A stretch of DNA of 7,639 bases, from NCBI GenBank assembly GCA_035656335.1, contig DASRSS010000293.1, forward strand, positions 1-7,639, read 5' to 3'. Source of the stretch: DASRSS01 sp035656335 (lineage in GTDB: Bacteria; Actinomycetota; Actinomycetes; Mycobacteriales; Jatrophihabitantaceae). The notes beneath the pieces are model-generated. The model was not told the origin of the DNA and did no database searches. It was given only the letters and a program-made list of their open reading frames with translations. Position 1 is the first letter of the stretch. Every line of letters starts with the position of its first letter. Positions 6,088 through 7,639 of this stretch are shown one piece after another. Both the position numbers and the translations under genes were made by a program.

Positions 6088-7146
6088 ATGCGAGCGATCG
6101 ACGAGGACAAGTTGATGGCGTTCGTGGGGCAGGTGGTCGGCGACTTCGGGGCCATGGCCACGGCGCCGCTGGTGCTGCTCGGTGAGGAGCTCGGGCTGTA
6201 CCGGGCGATGGCCGACGGCGACCCCGTCGACGCCGCGGAACTCGCCGCCCGGACGGACACGGACGAGCGGTACGTGCGCGAGTGGCTGTGCGCCCAGGCG
6301 GCCAGCGGCTACGTCGCCTACGACGGCAACGGTCGCTTCCACCTCGAGCCGGAGCAGGCTGTGGCCTTCACGGACGAGAGCAGCCCGGCGTGCGTCCTCG
6401 GCGGCTTCGAGGCTTTTCTCGCGATGACGAAGGTCCAGCCGCGGCTGGTGGACGCGTTCCGGACGGGTAACGGGATCGGTTGGGGCGAGCAGGACGTCGG
6501 GCTGTTCCACGGCACGGCTCGGTTCTTCCGTCCGGGCTACGAGGCGAACCTCGTCTCGGCCTGGCTCCCCAGTCTTGACGGCGTGGTCGAGGTGCTCGCC
6601 GAGGGCGGACACGTGGCCGACATCGGCTGTGGCTTCGGGCACTCCACGATGATCATGGCCACGGCGTTCCCGGCAAGCCGGTTCCACGGCTTCGACGCGC
6701 ACGGGCCGTCGATCGACGCCGCGGGCAAGTGGGCCGCCGGTGCGGGGCTGGCGAACCGCGTCCAGTTCGACGTCGCGACCGCGAAGACGTTCGCCGGCGA
6801 CGACTACGACCTGATCACGTACTTCGACTGCCTGCACGACATGGGCGATCCGGTAGGCGCGCTGCAGCATGCCCGGTCGGCGCTCGATCCCGCCGGCACG
6901 GTCATGCTCGTCGAGCCGTTCGCGGCCGACGACGTGGGCGACAACATCAACCCGGTCGGCCGGCTGTTCTACGCCGCGTCCACGATGGTGTGCACGCCGG
7001 CGTCGAAGTCGGAGGAGGTCGGCAGGGCGTTGGGTGCGCAGGCCGGCGAGGCGCGGACCCGGGTTGTCGCCCGAGAGGCGGGCTTCAGCCGCTTCCGCCG
7101 AGCCTCCGCCACCCCGTTCAATCTCGTGTACGAACTGCGTCCCTGA
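6088..7146 (+). CDS. Winged-helix plus class I SAM-dependent methyltransferase (Rv2258c-like)
   Basis: This predicted 352-aa cytoplasmic methyltransferase has two parts. The N-terminal part (about 1-90) is a dimerisation/winged-helix domain (DAAELAARTDTDERYVREWLCAQAASGYVAYDGNGRFHL), as in plant-type O-methyltransferases. The C-terminal part is a Rossmann-like SAM domain with motif I VADIGCGFGHST (176-187), Asp203 after beta-2 (FHGFDAH) to bind the SAM ribose, and YDLITYFDCLHDMGDP (240-255) ahead of motif LDPAGTVMLVEP. FFRPGYEANLVSAWLPSLDG (147-165) resembles the M. tuberculosis Rv2258c family, whose substrate I do not know. An in-frame GTG at 6028 would add 20 residues, but the ATG at 6088 has GGTGAGG upstream and gives the usual family length. 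It is divergent from the LuxR-type gene and convergent with sdhB. Confidence 0.92.
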   Translation: MRAIDEDKLMAFVGQVVGDFGAMATAPLVLLGEELGLYRAMADGDPVDAAELAARTDTDERYVREWLCAQAASGYVAYDGNGRFHLEPEQAVAFTDESSPACVLGGFEAFLAMTKVQPRLVDAFRTGNGIGWGEQDVGLFHGTARFFRPGYEANLVSAWLPSLDGVVEVLAEGGHVADIGCGFGHSTMIMATAFPASRFHGFDAHGPSIDAAGKWAAGAGLANRVQFDVATAKTFAGDDYDLITYFDCLHDMGDPVGALQHARSALDPAGTVMLVEPFAADDVGDNINPVGRLFYAASTMVCTPASKSEEVGRALGAQAGEARTRVVAREAGFSRFRRASATPFNLVYELRP

Positions 7147-7153
7147 CCGGTAA

Positions 7154-7218
7154 CCCGCTTTCCACCTTTCAGCGGGATTATTGGAGCGTTTTTACGCCGC
7201 TGAAAGGTGGAAAGCGGG
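7154..7218. repeat. 22-bp perfect inverted repeat between convergent genes (terminator or palindromic element)
   Basis: The left arm (7154-7175, beginning CCCGCTTTCCACC) is the exact reverse complement of the right arm (7197-7218, ending GGTGGAAAGCGGG), around a 21-nt loop (7176-7196). The loop contains TTATT and TTTTT, with an inner GCGT-TTTT-ACGC hairpin at 7186-7197. It is visibly richer in A/T than the genes around it and fills nearly all of the 73 bp between the methyltransferase stop (7144-7146) and the sdhB stop (7220-7222). Its position fits a bidirectional transcription terminator, although no T-run follows the stem. The length and perfection of the arms and the atypical composition also fit a short palindromic mobile element. 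The right arm is followed by the odd palindrome GGGTCAGACCC (7217-7227), which contains the sdhB stop codon. Confidence 0.88.
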
Positions 7219-7219
7219 G

Positions 7220-7639
7220 TCAGACCCGGCGGTAGAGCAGGGCCTTCTTGACTTCGGCGATCGCCTTGGTGATCTCGATGCCGCGGGGGCACGCCTCGGT
7301 GCAGTTGAACGTGGTCCGGCAGCGCCACACGCCCTCGCGGTCGTTCAGGATCTCAAGCCGCTCGTCGGCCGCCTCGTCGCGGCTGTCGAAGATGAACCGG
7401 TGCGCGTTCACGATCGCGGCCGGCCCGAAGTACGAACCGTCCGCCCAGTACACCGGGCAGGACGACGTGCACGCCGCGCACAGGATGCACTTGGTGGTGT
7501 CGTCGAAGCGCTCGCGGTCCGCCTGCGACTGGATGTGCTCGCGCGACGGCTGGTTGCCGTACGTGATCAGGAACGGCTTGATCGCCCGGTACGCCTCGAA
7601 GAACGGCTCCATGTCGACGACCAGGTCCTTCTCCAGCGG
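7220..7639 (-). CDS. sdhB: Succinate dehydrogenase iron-sulfur subunit, C-terminal 139 residues
   Basis: The visible 139 residues are the C-terminal domain of SdhB, the electron-transfer subunit of succinate dehydrogenase (complex II), which passes electrons from the SdhA flavin to membrane quinone. The gene enters from the right edge already in frame (PLEKDLVVDMEPFFEAYRAIKPF), so the internal ATG at 7612 is not its start, and the N-terminal 2Fe-2S domain lies outside the window. All seven cysteines of the other two clusters are present: KCILCAACTSSCP (Cys51, 54, 57 and 61 of the visible part) and CRTTFNCTEACPRG (Cys107, 113 and 117), ligating the 4Fe-4S and 3Fe-4S clusters. The C-terminus (EVKKALLYRRV) ends at the usual place, so it appears intact although its stop lies one base past the inverted repeat. 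As sdhB is often last in sdhCDAB, the rest of the operon is probably to the right. Confidence 0.96.
   Translation of the reverse strand, partial: PLEKDLVVDMEPFFEAYRAIKPFLITYGNQPSREHIQSQADRERFDDTTKCILCAACTSSCPVYWADGSYFGPAAIVNAHRFIFDSRDEAADERLEILNDREGVWRCRTTFNCTEACPRGIEITKAIAEVKKALLYRRV

Noticed and set aside
5854..6870. A 338-codon leftward open frame overlapping the LuxR-type and methyltransferase genes
   Set aside because: It is in a different frame from the LuxR domain and antisense to a convincing methyltransferase, with no recognisable domain.
7220..7612. A 130-aa protein starting at the ATG at 7612
   Set aside because: The frame continues to the right edge with SdhB-like sequence (PLEKDLVVD), so this ATG is internal.

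Overview
This is GC-rich DNA (my impression is roughly 70%) with strong G/C bias at third codon positions. A leaderless-style GTG start and an actinobacterial-type SdhB point to a high-GC actinobacterium. The genus cannot be read from the window. It looks mostly like ordinary chromosome, with two non-coding repeat structures as the most unusual parts.

Left edge (1-508): the first 13 codons of a leftward gene, its upstream region, then about 230 bp of three 77-bp tandem repeats (127-356) that are not coding. A strong hairpin (453-498) terminates the next gene.

Drug-efflux cassette (509-2689): a leftward 14-TM-type (DHA2) MFS exporter and a rightward TetR-family repressor are divergent. They share a 67-bp gap holding a 28-bp palindrome plus a third, directly repeated half-site. 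This is a classic repressor and efflux pump pair.

Leftward cluster (2700-5971), in transcription order: a stand-alone 74-aa LuxR-type HTH protein, a membrane-anchored D-Ala-D-Ala carboxypeptidase (S11), and 10 bp after it a divergent gamma-glutamyltransferase-family Ntn hydrolase whose substrate-binding residues look altered. The carboxypeptidase and the GGT homologue are almost certainly co-transcribed.

Right part (5972-7639): divergent from the LuxR gene, a winged-helix plus class I SAM methyltransferase of the Rv2258c type runs rightward. It converges on the 3' end of sdhB (succinate dehydrogenase iron-sulfur subunit), which runs leftward in from the right edge. The 73 bp between the two stop codons are almost filled by a 22-bp perfect inverted repeat that is AT-richer than its surroundings. 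It is either a bidirectional terminator or a small palindromic mobile element.

No defence system, CRISPR array, transposase, tRNA or rRNA was seen.
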